A DNA stretch of 64,000 bases, taken from the NCBI GenBank assembly GCA_965262365.1, contig OZ253541.1, forward strand, positions 5,766,001-5,830,000, given 5' to 3'. The stretch's first letter is position 1. Each line of letters opens with the position of its first letter. The translations under genes were made by a program, and so were the position numbers. Under the pieces are notes generated by a model that worked only from the letters and a program-made list of their open reading frames with translations, had not been told where the DNA came from and did no database searches. The DNA comes from UBA6522 sp965262365. GTDB taxonomy: Bacteria; Pseudomonadota; Gammaproteobacteria; Steroidobacterales; Rariloculaceae. Of this stretch, positions 15,777-24,291 are shown in pieces.

Positions 15777-16919
15777 ATGACAGAACCCAGTGGGCAAAGT
15801 CATCGCGTTGTCGTATTGGGCGGCTACGGCCATTTCGGCGGGAGAATCTGCCGCGACCTGGCGAGGGACTGTGACGCAGCGCTCGTCGTTGCCGGTCGAA
15901 GCGGAGAGCGCGCCGAGAATTTCGCCCATTCATTGCGGCAAGGGAATCCAACAAAGACCATCCGATCCGCGGTTCTGGATCATTCGGCGCCGGAGTTCGA
16001 ACGAGACTTGAACGCGCTGCGTGCGACGATCCTCGTGCATGCCGCCGGTCCCTACCAGGGCCAGGACTACCGGGTCGCCGAGGCCTGCCTGGGGCAGGGT
16101 GCGCACTATGTGGACCTGGCCGATGGGCGCCGTTTTGTTGCCGAGTTCTCAAGGCTTGACGAGGCCGCCAAGCGTTCCGATGTATTGCTGGTGACCGGCG
16201 CGAGCACCTTGCCCGCCGTGTCGTCGGCAGTAGTCGATCATCTCCGTGCGGGTCTTTCGACCATCGAGCGGATTGAAACCGCCATCATGCCGGCGAATCG
16301 AACCGAGCGCGGCCGAAGCACCATCGCGGCGGTTTTCAGCTATGTCGGGAAGAGGATTCCGGTGTTGGAGAACGGTGACTGGTCGTCCAGGTACGGATGG
16401 CAGGACATGCGCCGGATCAACCATCCCGCGTGCGGCCGCTGGGCGGGAGTTTGCGACGTCCCGGACATGCAGTTGTTCCCCGACTATTATCCCGGTGTGC
16501 AGACCGTCACCTTTCACGCCGGACTCGAACTCGCCTGGCAGCAGTGGGGAATGTGGTCGATGGCATGGCTGGCGCGGCTTGGACTCGTTTCCGACTGGTC
16601 GAAGTACGCCGGCGGCTTCGCCCGGGTGAGCGAGCGGCTGGTGGGCCTCGGTACCGATGTCGGCGGCATGCAGGTTCGCATCGGCGGCCGCGACAGCACC
16701 GGCCGGCGTGTGCGGCGAACGTGGAATCTGACCGCAGGCAGCAATCACGGTCCAGAGATTCCGTGCATTCCGGCCCGGGTCGTGACGATGAAACTGCTCG
16801 CAAGTGAACTGCCTCAGCGCGGCGCCATGCCCTGTCTCAGCCTGATGTCACTTGAGGAATTCACGTCTGCGGCGGCGGAGTTTGACATCGACTGGGCTGT
16901 CGATGAGCAGATCGCATAG
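15777..16919 (+). CDS. Saccharopine dehydrogenase-like NAD(P)-binding oxidoreductase
   Basis: A ~380-residue protein with an N-terminal Rossmann motif VVVLGGYGHFGGRI and the family continuation ILVHAAGPYQGQDYRVAEAC and HYVDLADGRRFV, as in saccharopine-dehydrogenase-like proteins. ATG 15777 has GGAG about 6 bases upstream; 15744 and 15699 are weaker upstream options. The C-terminal half is family-specific and the substrate is unknown. A DUF2269 membrane protein follows 6 bp later, so the pair is probably one transcription unit. Confidence 0.8.
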   Translation: MTEPSGQSHRVVVLGGYGHFGGRICRDLARDCDAALVVAGRSGERAENFAHSLRQGNPTKTIRSAVLDHSAPEFERDLNALRATILVHAAGPYQGQDYRVAEACLGQGAHYVDLADGRRFVAEFSRLDEAAKRSDVLLVTGASTLPAVSSAVVDHLRAGLSTIERIETAIMPANRTERGRSTIAAVFSYVGKRIPVLENGDWSSRYGWQDMRRINHPACGRWAGVCDVPDMQLFPDYYPGVQTVTFHAGLELAWQQWGMWSMAWLARLGLVSDWSKYAGGFARVSERLVGLGTDVGGMQVRIGGRDSTGRRVRRTWNLTAGSNHGPEIPCIPARVVTMKLLASELPQRGAMPCLSLMSLEEFTSAAAEFDIDWAVDEQIA

Positions 16920-16925
16920 GTCGAA

Positions 16926-17411
16926 ATGCTTTATTTCACCGTCAAACTCATACATATCGTCAGTGCGACGTTGATTCTCGGTACGGGAATCGGCACGGCG
17001 TACTTCATGTTGAGCGCATATCGGAGCCGAAACGCGGACGCGATCAGGGTCACCAGTCGACACGTCGTCCTTGCGGACTGGATCTTTATTGCGCCGGCAG
17101 TGGTGCTTCAGCTTGTGACGGGGCTGTGGCTGAGTTCATATCTCGGCGTACCGTATGGTTCCGCCTGGTTCATTTCGGTGCTTGGCTTGTTTGCGCTGGT
17201 CGGTGCGTGTTGGCTTCCGGTGGTCTGGATCCAGATCAGGCTGAGCCGCCTGATCGGCGCGCGCGAGGACGGGGGGCTTCCGAAGCGGTTCTCGCGGCTG
17301 ATGCGCGTATGGATAGCGCTCGGTATACCGGGATTCGGTCTGACCGTAGTGCTGTTGTTTCTGATGGTGTTCAGACCGGGGATGAACTGGATCCTCGTTG
17401 GGGGACAGTGA
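16926..17411 (+). CDS. DUF2269-type integral membrane protein
   Basis: A 161-residue protein with four predicted membrane helices. It begins MLYFTVKLIHIVSATLILGTG, and conserved histidines sit at the N-terminal helix (KLIHIVSA) and in TSRHVVLADWIF, the pattern of DUF2269 proteins. Function unknown. It follows the saccharopine-dehydrogenase-like gene by 6 bp, an arrangement I have seen described for these two families, so a shared membrane-associated redox role is possible. Confidence 0.78.
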   Translation: MLYFTVKLIHIVSATLILGTGIGTAYFMLSAYRSRNADAIRVTSRHVVLADWIFIAPAVVLQLVTGLWLSSYLGVPYGSAWFISVLGLFALVGACWLPVVWIQIRLSRLIGAREDGGLPKRFSRLMRVWIALGIPGFGLTVVLLFLMVFRPGMNWILVGGQ

Positions 17412-17504
17412 ACACGGCGGCATTACCACTTCGACGCACGGCTCCGATAGCGATCGGGCGGGATTGGCGTCGATACTGTCAAACCAGGTCCGTGGCCACG
17501 ACCG

Positions 17505-17530
17505 CCAGCCGGGGCAATGGCCCCGGCTGG
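17505..17530. terminator. Perfect 11-bp stem hairpin in a convergent intergenic region
   Basis: CCAGCCGGGGC, loop AATG, GCCCCGGCTGG. It lies between the plus-strand DUF2269 gene and the minus-strand NHL gene, where a bidirectional terminator is expected. No T-tract follows on either side, so intrinsic termination is uncertain. The rest of 17412-17639 shows no credible gene. Confidence 0.5.
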
Positions 17531-17639
17531 GCAATGGCTCCGCCTCTCCAGGTTCCGTCATGGCCGATCCGCCGCGTAGCGGTCAATCCGTGACAGGCTG
17601 TATTCTCGCTGGCAGGCTTGATTCAGCTACAGCGAATTC

Positions 17640-18926
17640 CTATTCCCACGCGTCGTAGTGGGGCCGACCGATCACGTAGTCCGGATTGGCTCCCTCCCGA
17701 GGCACGAATTTCTGCACGCCGCCCTTGTTGTCCACCTGGGCCAGGTACAGGTTGCCTTCCTGGTCCACGCTCATGCCATGGACACCGGCAATGCCTCCAG
17801 GGAAATCACCGTAGGTTCCCCAAGCGTAAAGGAAGTTGCCATCCAGATCGTACTTGAGAATCTTGTGGCTGCTGCGGTCTGCGGCCCACAGATGGCCGTC
17901 GTCCGTGATGATGAACATGTGGACGTTGGCGGGCCGCTCCCCGACGCTCCATTCGTACAGGTACGTTCCGTTCTCATCGAAGACCTGGATTCGGCGGTTG
18001 CCGCGATCGTTCACGAACACTCTCTGGGTCGCCGGATCGACGGCAACGCCGTGCACGTTGTTCCAGTACGCGGGCCGCGTCTCGTTGGGAGGCGTTCCCC
18101 GCTCGCCCCAGGAGGTCAGGTAATTGCCGTCGGCGTCGAACTTGACCACACGGGTGCCGTTGTAGCCGTCGGCAACAATGAAGCTGCTGTCCGGGAACCA
18201 GGACATGAACGTCGGGCGGTTGAAGTGGGTTTCATCGGCGCCCAGTTCACCGTAGGTGCCGATTGACTGAACCAGCGTGGTGCCGTCATTGGTGAACTTG
18301 TGGATGATGTGCTTGTGGTCGTCGATGATCCAGACGTGTTTTTCGGGATCGTAGGGGTTGATGGCGACGTAGTGGGGTCGCTGCATCATGGAATCCCACT
18401 GGTCCCATGCTTCCACGACGTTGCCGTCGCGATCGAAAACCAGGATGCAGTATTGCCAGCGGGCATCTATGCCGAAGCGTCCACCGGCTTCCACCCACCC
18501 AGTGATGCCTGCCTCGGCCAGTCCGCCGGTTCCGCCGCTGCCCGGAATGCTGACGCGCGTGGCGTTGCGCCAGATGCCGGTGGCCGGAAACGTCAGGCTG
18601 GGGCCGATGTCCGGAATCCGCCGGCCACTCGGCGCATCGATTTTCGGCAGCAGGCCGCGTTGCAGGTAAAACACCCGGTCGGGGCTCTCGGCGAAGACGC
18701 TCTGCCCCGCACCGAAGGTCCAGCCCTCCGCGCCCGGAAGCGTGGAAATGTCCTGCGGCCAGCCGACGGCCACGTCGTAAGCGCCGAACATGTCCTGTCC
18801 GCCCGTCTGGCCCGAAATCGCCGCGTAACTCGTGGATGTGGATTCCTGAGCCACGGCATTCGAGAGCAGGCCAAAGATGAGGCTTGCGGGGATGGTGATA
18901 GCGGCGATCGTCAGCTTCTTGAACAT
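17640..18926 (-). CDS. Secreted NHL-repeat (beta-propeller) protein
   Basis: A 428-residue protein from the ATG at 18926, which has a strong GGAGG immediately upstream; the in-frame extension to 19121 is not needed. A Sec signal (MFKKLTIAAITIPASLIFGLLSNAVA) is followed by repeated propeller blades of the form PxYVAIN..., FIVADGYNGTRVVKFDADG, VFVNDRGNRRIQVFDENG, HLWAADRSSHKILKYDLDG and LYLAQVDNKGGVQKF. These are NHL repeats like those of peptidyl-glycine alpha-amidating lyase-related proteins. Probable periplasmic role; ligand or activity unknown. Confidence 0.85.
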   Translation of the reverse strand: MFKKLTIAAITIPASLIFGLLSNAVAQESTSTSYAAISGQTGGQDMFGAYDVAVGWPQDISTLPGAEGWTFGAGQSVFAESPDRVFYLQRGLLPKIDAPSGRRIPDIGPSLTFPATGIWRNATRVSIPGSGGTGGLAEAGITGWVEAGGRFGIDARWQYCILVFDRDGNVVEAWDQWDSMMQRPHYVAINPYDPEKHVWIIDDHKHIIHKFTNDGTTLVQSIGTYGELGADETHFNRPTFMSWFPDSSFIVADGYNGTRVVKFDADGNYLTSWGERGTPPNETRPAYWNNVHGVAVDPATQRVFVNDRGNRRIQVFDENGTYLYEWSVGERPANVHMFIITDDGHLWAADRSSHKILKYDLDGNFLYAWGTYGDFPGGIAGVHGMSVDQEGNLYLAQVDNKGGVQKFVPREGANPDYVIGRPHYDAWE

Positions 18927-19090
18927 GTCGTCCTCCCGGGATGCCGGCGAGGGGTAGGGCGCCGCCGGCCGCGTGCTGTTGTGTTTTGCGTACGTCCGCC
19001 TATTCTGCGTCAAAACGCCGCAATCTAAAAGTACCGCGGTTTCCGTCAGTTGCGAATTCATTATCGGTACCGGCGAAACCGTCGATATCC

Positions 19091-19133
19091 GCGGCATGGG
19101 AGGCCCGCTTCGGTGCGGCATGGGAGGCCCGCT
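19091..19133. repeat. Near-tandem 19-bp direct repeat
   Basis: GCGGCATGGGAGGCCCGCT occurs at 19091-19109 and again at 19115-19133, separated by TCGGT. It lies just downstream of the folKP stop. Only two copies are present and no function is evident. Confidence 0.85.
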
Positions 19134-19137
19134 GCGG

Positions 19138-20418
19138 TTACGCTCCGCGGGCGAGCGACCAGCCTCGGTAGGCGTCCATGTTCAGCGGAACGTCGTGAAC
19201 CCGAATGATGTCCACGCCCTGAGCGCACAGATCAAGCGACACGCCGACCGTCGCCTGATCCCTGGCCTGCATGTTGTCACCCACCAAGGGGCGGAAGAAC
19301 GACTTGCGCGAATGCCCGACCATCACGCGTAGCCCGTGCCGGCGGAGTTCGTCGGCGCGGCGCAGCAGCTCCAAAGACTGAGCGGCCGTCTTGCCGAAGC
19401 CAATTCCGGGGTCGAAGACGATTCGGTTGAGGTCCAGGCCGGCCTTGTCCCAACGCTCGAGGCTCGCAAGCAGCCACCGCTCGACAGCCTCGAAGGGGTC
19501 CTGGTCCGGGGGGATCGTCAGGCGCGGGTCCACCGGCAGGGAGAGCTGGTGCATCGCCACCCAGTCCGCACTGCTTTCGCCGGCGAGGTCGATCATGGCC
19601 GGCGATGTGAGCCCGCTGACGTCGTTCACCATGTCCACGCCCAGTTCCAGGGCCCGGCACGCGGTTTCCGCGTGGTACGTGTCGATGCTGATGCACGGGC
19701 CGAGGGCGCTGCCGGCGCGCAAATCCAGCAGTTGCTCCAGCACCGGGCCGACCCGCGCCCACTCTTCGTTGTGCCCGAGCGGCTGCGCGCCAGGGCGGGT
19801 GGATTCGCCACCGACGTCGATGATGTGTACGCCAGCCTCGAGCATTTCCCGCGCCAGGGGTTCGACGGCCGTCCAGTCGGTGAACCGGCCGACGTCGGAG
19901 AAGGAGTCCGGCGTAACGTTGACGATGCCCATCCAGAGGGGGATCGGGTCCGCAAGCCGTCGGGAGCATTCCAGGAGGTTTTCGCCGTTCGCGCCCGGCG
20001 GCACGAGCCGCGGTTCCAGCGCCACCATGGGTGTTAGCACGAAGTTGCGCTCGCGCAGGCCAGGGTGCGGAATGGTCAGCGATTCGTCAGCCCACAGTTC
20101 ATCGCCACACAGCAGGATGTCGACGTCCATGGGGCGTGGTGACCAGCGCGGTCCCGGCGTGCGTCCCAGGCGCTGTTCGATATCCTTGCTCCACTGGCGC
20201 AGCGTCGGCGGCGACGCCTCGGACTCGCACGCCACGGCGAGGTTCAGGTACGGCCGATTCCATTCCGGCGGGGCCCCGGCCGGCAGCAGCGCCGGCGATT
20301 CCACCACCGGGGAGACGCGCTCCACGCGCAACGCACGCTGCTCGAGCAGCTCGAGCGCTTGAGCGAGATTCGTGCGCCGGTCGCCGAGGTTCGATCCCAA
20401 TCCCAGGTAGGTCCGCAT
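19138..20418 (-). CDS. folKP: Bifunctional HPPK-DHPS folate enzyme (FolK-FolP fusion)
   Basis: A 426-residue protein with two folate-pathway enzymes. Residues 1-~150 are 6-hydroxymethyl-7,8-dihydropterin pyrophosphokinase (GLGSNLGDR, then PRWSPRPMDVDILL and IPHPGLRERNFVLTP). From ~160 on it is dihydropteroate synthase (MGIVNVTPDSFSDVG, DVGGESTRPGA, VNDVSGL, FDPGIGFGKT, VMVGHSRKSF). It makes 7,8-dihydropteroate from hydroxymethyl-dihydropterin, ATP and p-aminobenzoate. Such fusions are standard in plants and some eukaryotes and less common in proteobacteria, where folK and folP are usually separate. Its start lies only 14 bp from the divergent cytochrome c gene. Confidence 0.95.
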   Translation of the reverse strand: MRTYLGLGSNLGDRRTNLAQALELLEQRALRVERVSPVVESPALLPAGAPPEWNRPYLNLAVACESEASPPTLRQWSKDIEQRLGRTPGPRWSPRPMDVDILLCGDELWADESLTIPHPGLRERNFVLTPMVALEPRLVPPGANGENLLECSRRLADPIPLWMGIVNVTPDSFSDVGRFTDWTAVEPLAREMLEAGVHIIDVGGESTRPGAQPLGHNEEWARVGPVLEQLLDLRAGSALGPCISIDTYHAETACRALELGVDMVNDVSGLTSPAMIDLAGESSADWVAMHQLSLPVDPRLTIPPDQDPFEAVERWLLASLERWDKAGLDLNRIVFDPGIGFGKTAAQSLELLRRADELRRHGLRVMVGHSRKSFFRPLVGDNMQARDQATVGVSLDLCAQGVDIIRVHDVPLNMDAYRGWSLARGA

Positions 20419-20432
20419 GGCGATAGCTTACA

Positions 20433-20912
20433 ATGGCGACGATGATTCAAGCCGGAAAATCGCGCTGGGCATGGGCGGCAGGTGCAGTCCTCCTGATATG
20501 GAGTACCTGGGGCCAAAACCAGGTTCCGGCACGGAGCGATGCGCCGGAGGAAACAGCCCTGTTTGCCGTGACCTGCCCACAGGATGCGGTGCGAGCCGAT
20601 GCCTGCACTGTGGATCGGCGCACCTTCGTGGGGTGGCAGGTTTTTCACAGGACCTGTGCGGTATGCCATTCGGCCGACGCCGTCGGCAGCAGTTTCGCGC
20701 CGAACCTGTTGCCGCGCATTCGCCGAATGGACGGGCGCGAGTTCGCGGCGGCGATGGACACAGGCTACGCCGGCGAGGCCGAAATGGACCCGTGGGGCCG
20801 CAACCCGGAGGTGCGCCCCTTCTACCTTGAGTTGTGGGCGTATCTGTCCGCGCGCGCGGCCGGCAAACTGCCGCAGGGCGAACCGCGGCCAGCGCCGGTC
20901 TCCTCACCGTGA
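20433..20912 (+). CDS. Small c-type cytochrome
   Basis: A 159-residue protein with an N-terminal hydrophobic export segment (SRWAWAAGAVLLIWSTWGQ) and one heme c site, CAVCH, in WQVFHRTCAVCHSADAVG. A likely distal methionine is in EAEMDPWG or DTGYAGEAEM. It is probably a periplasmic electron carrier. The gene diverges from folKP by 14 bp; ATG 20442 is an alternative start. Two decayed genes follow directly, so its original partner may be lost. Confidence 0.82.
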   Translation: MATMIQAGKSRWAWAAGAVLLIWSTWGQNQVPARSDAPEETALFAVTCPQDAVRADACTVDRRTFVGWQVFHRTCAVCHSADAVGSSFAPNLLPRIRRMDGREFAAAMDTGYAGEAEMDPWGRNPEVRPFYLELWAYLSARAAGKLPQGEPRPAPVSSP

Positions 20913-20929
20913 CGAGTTGCTCTCCTCAC

Positions 20930-21567
20930 TACAACATCACGGTGGCGCCAGTCCGACCCAGGCGAAACCGTCAGCGTTGCCTTTCGCGGGGAAGCGGCGG
21001 TCACCACCGCCTCGCCCGACGGTCGCTGGGACATCTACACTTGAACCCGCCGGCGCGGGGGGACCTTACGATCTTGCGATCGATGGCGAGAACTCGATCC
21101 GGCTGAGCGACATTCTCGTCGGCGACGTATGGGTCGGCTCCGGATACGCGCAAGGACGATGTCGAAGGCGAATGGCGGATTGTAACGCCGGAGACGGCGG
21201 GCGAATTTTCGGGTCTCGCGTACTTCTTCGCTCGCCACTTGCACGGCGAACTCGGCGTGCCGTTCGGGATCATTCAATCAGCCTGGGGCACGGCGCCTTC
21301 CCCTTCCTCTTCGTGCAACTGCCCAACTTTGCTCGCGTCGCTTCGGGACTGCAGGCGCGTGGCGAACCGCTGGTTGGATTCGAATTGGCGGGATCGGACG
21401 GCAAGTTCGTCAAGGCCGAGGCCAGCATCGACGGGAGCTCGGTCATTCTGAGCAGCCCCGCTGTAGAGGCGCCGGTCCAGGCGCGCTATGCCTGGGCGGA
21501 TGATCCGGAGGGCAATCTGATCAATGGCGCAGGGCTGCCGGCGTCCCCGTTTCGAACGATGAATTGA
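20930..21567 (+). pseudogene. Sialate O-acetylesterase-like (SGNH) gene destroyed by several deletions and a frameshift
   Basis: Pieces of one protein are spread over different frames: DPGETVSVAFRGEAAVTT..DGRWDIY, then LEPAGAGGPYDLAIDGEN and LSDILVGDVWVGSG, then EGEWRIVTPETAGEFSGLAY and HGELGVPFGIIQSAWGTA, then FPFLFVQLPNFARVA, and finally PLVGFELAGSDGKFVKAE ending ASPFRTMN. These are consecutive landmarks of sialate O-acetylesterases. A one-base insertion near 21038-21041 shifts the frame, and at least two internal deletions remove the GQSN nucleophile region and the middle of the protein. No functional product is possible. Confidence 0.8.
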
Positions 21568-21628
21568 CACGGCTTGTACGTTACGGGGCGCGAGATTGCC
21601 CGAATCGAGTCAGTCAGGAGACACGACA

Positions 21629-22266
21629 ATGCGCTGGATATTGCTTTTCGTTCTCATACCGCTTTCCAGCAGCATACAGGCCCAGCAGTCGCGTGCGAAT
21701 ATCGTTTTTCTGTTGGCCGACGATCTGGGCTACAACGAACTCGGCTCCTACGGGCAAGCGATCATTCAGACGCCGGAACTGGACGAGCTGGCGGCGCAGG
21801 GCATGCGGTTTACCAGACGGCCTTCGTCGGCAAGTGGCATCTGTACAATCCCGATGACGTCGAAACCTGGGCCTGGGGCCACGATCACGAGTTTTTCGAC
21901 AGCAACGGAGCACTCAGGGGCGGGAAGCGGGATCTGTACGAAGGCGGTATTCGAGTGCCCCTCATCGCGTATTGGCAGGGAAGCATCGCGGCCGGGACGA
22001 CGACCGAGCATATTGGCGCGTTTCAGGATTTGATGCCTACCTTTGCCGACATGGCCGGCGCTGAAACGCCGGAACAAACCGATGGCATCTCGTTCTTGCC
22101 GCTCTTGCTGGGCGAAGAACAGCGGGAACACGAAGCATTGAACTGGGAAATTCAACTGAGCGGCTGGTTCCAGACGCTGCCCGATGGTGGTTTTCGCCAA
22201 TCTGCAAGAATGGGTGAATGGAAGGCGGTGCGCTACGGCGCAGGCTCCTGGAAATGCCCAAGGTAA
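21629..22266 (+). pseudogene. Sulfatase (alkaline phosphatase superfamily) gene with internal deletions
   Basis: The gene keeps a normal beginning: AGGAG, ATG 21629, a signal peptide (MRWILLFVLIPLSSSIQAQ) and the metal-binding ANIVFLLADDLGYNELGSYG. After LAAQGMRFT (about 21809-21813) the text jumps, in another frame, to YQTAFVGKWHLYNPDDVETW, then to SNGALRGGKRDLYEGGIRVP and an ordinary sulfatase C-terminus. The missing stretch contains the CxPSR site that becomes formylglycine, so the product is inactive. It lies 61 bp after the sialate esterase pseudogene; together they are the remains of a glycan-degradation unit. Confidence 0.8.
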
Positions 22267-22322
22267 CTGCGTGAATCTCGTCGTCGGTCGAATGTAGCGG
22301 GACAGCGGCTCGCCCGAAGCAA

Positions 22323-22831
22323 TTACTCGTCGACCGTACAAAGATACGGCTGAATTTCCACACCCGGTATCCATGTCCAATACTTCTCGCGCGTTACAGG
22401 CTCGGTGAAGGTGGCAGGGTCTGTAACCGTCACGCGATAATTGAGACGCACTTGATCGCCACTCAGATCGAAACGTTCCTCGACCCGTGCAAATTCGCTC
22501 AAGGGGATGTCGGCCGAGAACTGTGGCCCCGGAATAGAGGACGTAGTGACCAGCAAGCTGTCTCCCTCCCAGCGCCCGATTGACAGGCCCAGCGGCGTCG
22601 GCTCACCCGGTGCGGGCTCGTTCGTCATGTGAATAACGCGAATCAGGTCGTATTCTTCCATGCGCAATAGCACCCATTCTCCCTCATCGACAAACTCGAC
22701 CGGGTAGGGCTGACCCATGATGTGCGGCATGCCTTTCGGCGTGCAACCTGGAATCGGGTTATCCGCGATTGGATCGAAATTTTGCCGTGCCAGGCTCGCT
22801 GGGGGCGTCAGCGGATACTCGGACAGGCCGA
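22323..22831 (-). pseudogene. C-terminal fragment of a secreted protein following DUF6152
   Basis: A minus-strand frame reads coherently from about 22862 (RAALIGLSEYPLTPPASLAR...) through IPGCTPKGMPHIMGQPYPVEF and GLSIGRWEGDSLLV to the stop at 22323. The SIGRWEGDxLLV and the C-terminal TREKYWTW...C segments match the 215-residue protein at 34644-35291 (SIGRWEGDTLVVET). No start or signal peptide exists upstream in this frame; it emerges out of the end of the preceding DUF6152 gene, one frame off. Either a frameshift split a longer protein, or the N-terminus was deleted. ATG 22730 would give a 135-residue product. Confidence 0.6.
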
Positions 22832-23233
22832 TCAGCGCGGCTCGGAGTCGCGCTGGATCAATACCTCTCGACCATCCGGCAGCAGGAAATTCTTTGCCTC
22901 CATCGCATAAGCGTCGAACCGTCCGGGCGTACCGGCCACCCGAATCGTTTGTCCAACGCTCAGTATCTCCGCAGTGATCCCGTGGCGCGTGAGAGTTCCC
23001 GGTGGGGTTGACTCGATCTCGTAGAGCGCGATTTCCCCCGCGACTTCCGCTTCAAGCCAGAGCCGTATGTGTGGGTTTCGCCAGAAAATTCGAGTGACTT
23101 TCCCTTCGACCTCGATCATCGAATTGAGATCGTACAACGCTGCACGCGAATGGTGTGCAGTCGCTACCGGGGTAACAACAAGCAGCGCCAGGACTGATGC
23201 AACCGTTGTCGAATTGATCATGATTTTTCTCAT
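22832..23233 (-). CDS. DUF6152-family exported protein
   Basis: A 133-residue protein with a signal peptide (STTVASVLALLVVTPVATA) followed by the family mark AHHSRAALYD, then VEGKVTRIFWRNPHIRLWLE and a small OB-like beta domain. This is the DUF6152 pattern. Function unknown. Its end (GREVLIQRDSEPR) runs directly into a coherent sequence in the next frame, suggesting that the original protein was longer or that its partner gene lost its start. A second DUF6152 gene lies ~650 bp away on the other strand. Confidence 0.75.
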   Translation of the reverse strand: MRKIMINSTTVASVLALLVVTPVATAHHSRAALYDLNSMIEVEGKVTRIFWRNPHIRLWLEAEVAGEIALYEIESTPPGTLTRHGITAEILSVGQTIRVAGTPGRFDAYAMEAKNFLLPDGREVLIQRDSEPR

Positions 23234-23273
23234 ATTGCGCGAGATTTTCCATCGATCGGGAACTAGGTCAGCG

Positions 23274-23735
23274 CTATTCGACAGCGAGTAGCTCGACTTC
23301 GAACAGCAACGTCGCGTCCGGCGGTATGGCCCCGCCGGCGCCGCGGCTACCGTAGGCCAGGTCGGGAGGGATGATCAATTCTCGCTTCTCGCCGACCAGC
23401 ATGCCGGCGACACCCTCGTCCCAGCCCGCGATCACGCGGCCCGCGCCCAGAGCAAACCCGAAGGGCTGACCGCGATCCACCGAGCTGTCGAATTTCGTGC
23501 CGCGCCCACCGTCGGTCTCCGGATCGTGGAGCCAACCCGTGTAGTGCACGCTCACTGAGTTGCCGGCCACCGCCTCGGCGCCCGAGCCGGCCTGTGTCGT
23601 GGCGATCATCAGCCCTGAATCCGTGGTAGTCATCTCCGAGCCCACCATGTCGACGTCACTACCGCAGGCGCTGACGCCGAGTGACGCCGCCACAAGCAAA
23701 AATAGTTTGATATCGTCTTGATAACCGTGTTTCAC
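23274..23735 (-). CDS. FKBP-type peptidyl-prolyl isomerase lipoprotein
   Basis: A ~153-residue protein from GTG 23735, preceded by GGAGAG. A lipoprotein signal (KLFLLVAASLGVSAC) leads to a single FKBP domain with VSVHYTGWLHD, FDSSVDRGQPFGFALG, VIAGWDEGVAGMLVGEKREL, the AYGSRGAGGAIPPDATLLFEVELL end and the usual hydrophobic pocket residues. It should catalyse proline isomerisation in the periplasm while anchored to a membrane. Confidence 0.9.
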   Translation of the reverse strand: MKHGYQDDIKLFLLVAASLGVSACGSDVDMVGSEMTTTDSGLMIATTQAGSGAEAVAGNSVSVHYTGWLHDPETDGGRGTKFDSSVDRGQPFGFALGAGRVIAGWDEGVAGMLVGEKRELIIPPDLAYGSRGAGGAIPPDATLLFEVELLAVE

Positions 23736-23885
23736 AAAACTCTCCAGCGACGTTGTAATCCAGGCAGTTTTGAGTATAGCGCGCCGACCGCCTCCACTGG
23801 TTTTGGAGCATCTTTCGGGTGCGGGTAGAATCAGAGTCACGACACTTGCGGTCAGCGCATCCAGAAATTGCTTGGGGGGAGGGTA

Positions 23886-24260
23886 ATGAGATCAACAATA
23901 ACGGGTGCCTTGACGATATTTGCACTCACGGTATTTAACCCTGTGGGATGGGGGCATCACTCCCATACCAACTATGTGCAGGAAGAGTGGCTATTTCTGG
24001 AGGGCACGGTCAGGGAGATTCACTGGATGAATCCTCATAGCTGGATCTATCTCGATGTCGTACATTCGGATGGACAGTCGAGAGCCTGGGCGATCGAGGG
24101 AGCCAGCGTCACCCAGCTCAGACGAGACGGATGGACCCGGGAAAGCATACAAGTCGGTGACATTCTCACCATGAGGTGCCATCCACTAAAGGATGGATCA
24201 AGGGGTTGCCTGCTTGGCTATATCACGCTGGAGGATGGCTCGGAGAAAGAATTCGACTAA
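23886..24260 (+). CDS. DUF6152-family exported protein
   Basis: A 124-residue protein starting at ATG 23886 after GGGAGGG. The signal peptide ends before GHHSHTNYVQEEW, the HHS mark of DUF6152. REIHWMNPHSWIYLDV and WAIEGASVTQLRRDGWTRES follow the family pattern (WxNPHxxxYLDV; LxRxGW). Function unknown. It precedes another secreted protein by 31 bp, forming a two-gene unit. Confidence 0.82.
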   Translation: MRSTITGALTIFALTVFNPVGWGHHSHTNYVQEEWLFLEGTVREIHWMNPHSWIYLDVVHSDGQSRAWAIEGASVTQLRRDGWTRESIQVGDILTMRCHPLKDGSRGCLLGYITLEDGSEKEFD

Positions 24261-24291
24261 CGAAACAACCGGATTTCTCGGGAGAAGAATC

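Noticed and set aside
22832..22865. Programmed frameshift joining the DUF6152 protein to the next frame
   Set aside because: No slippery heptamer or obvious downstream structure is seen; mutation or deletion is simpler.
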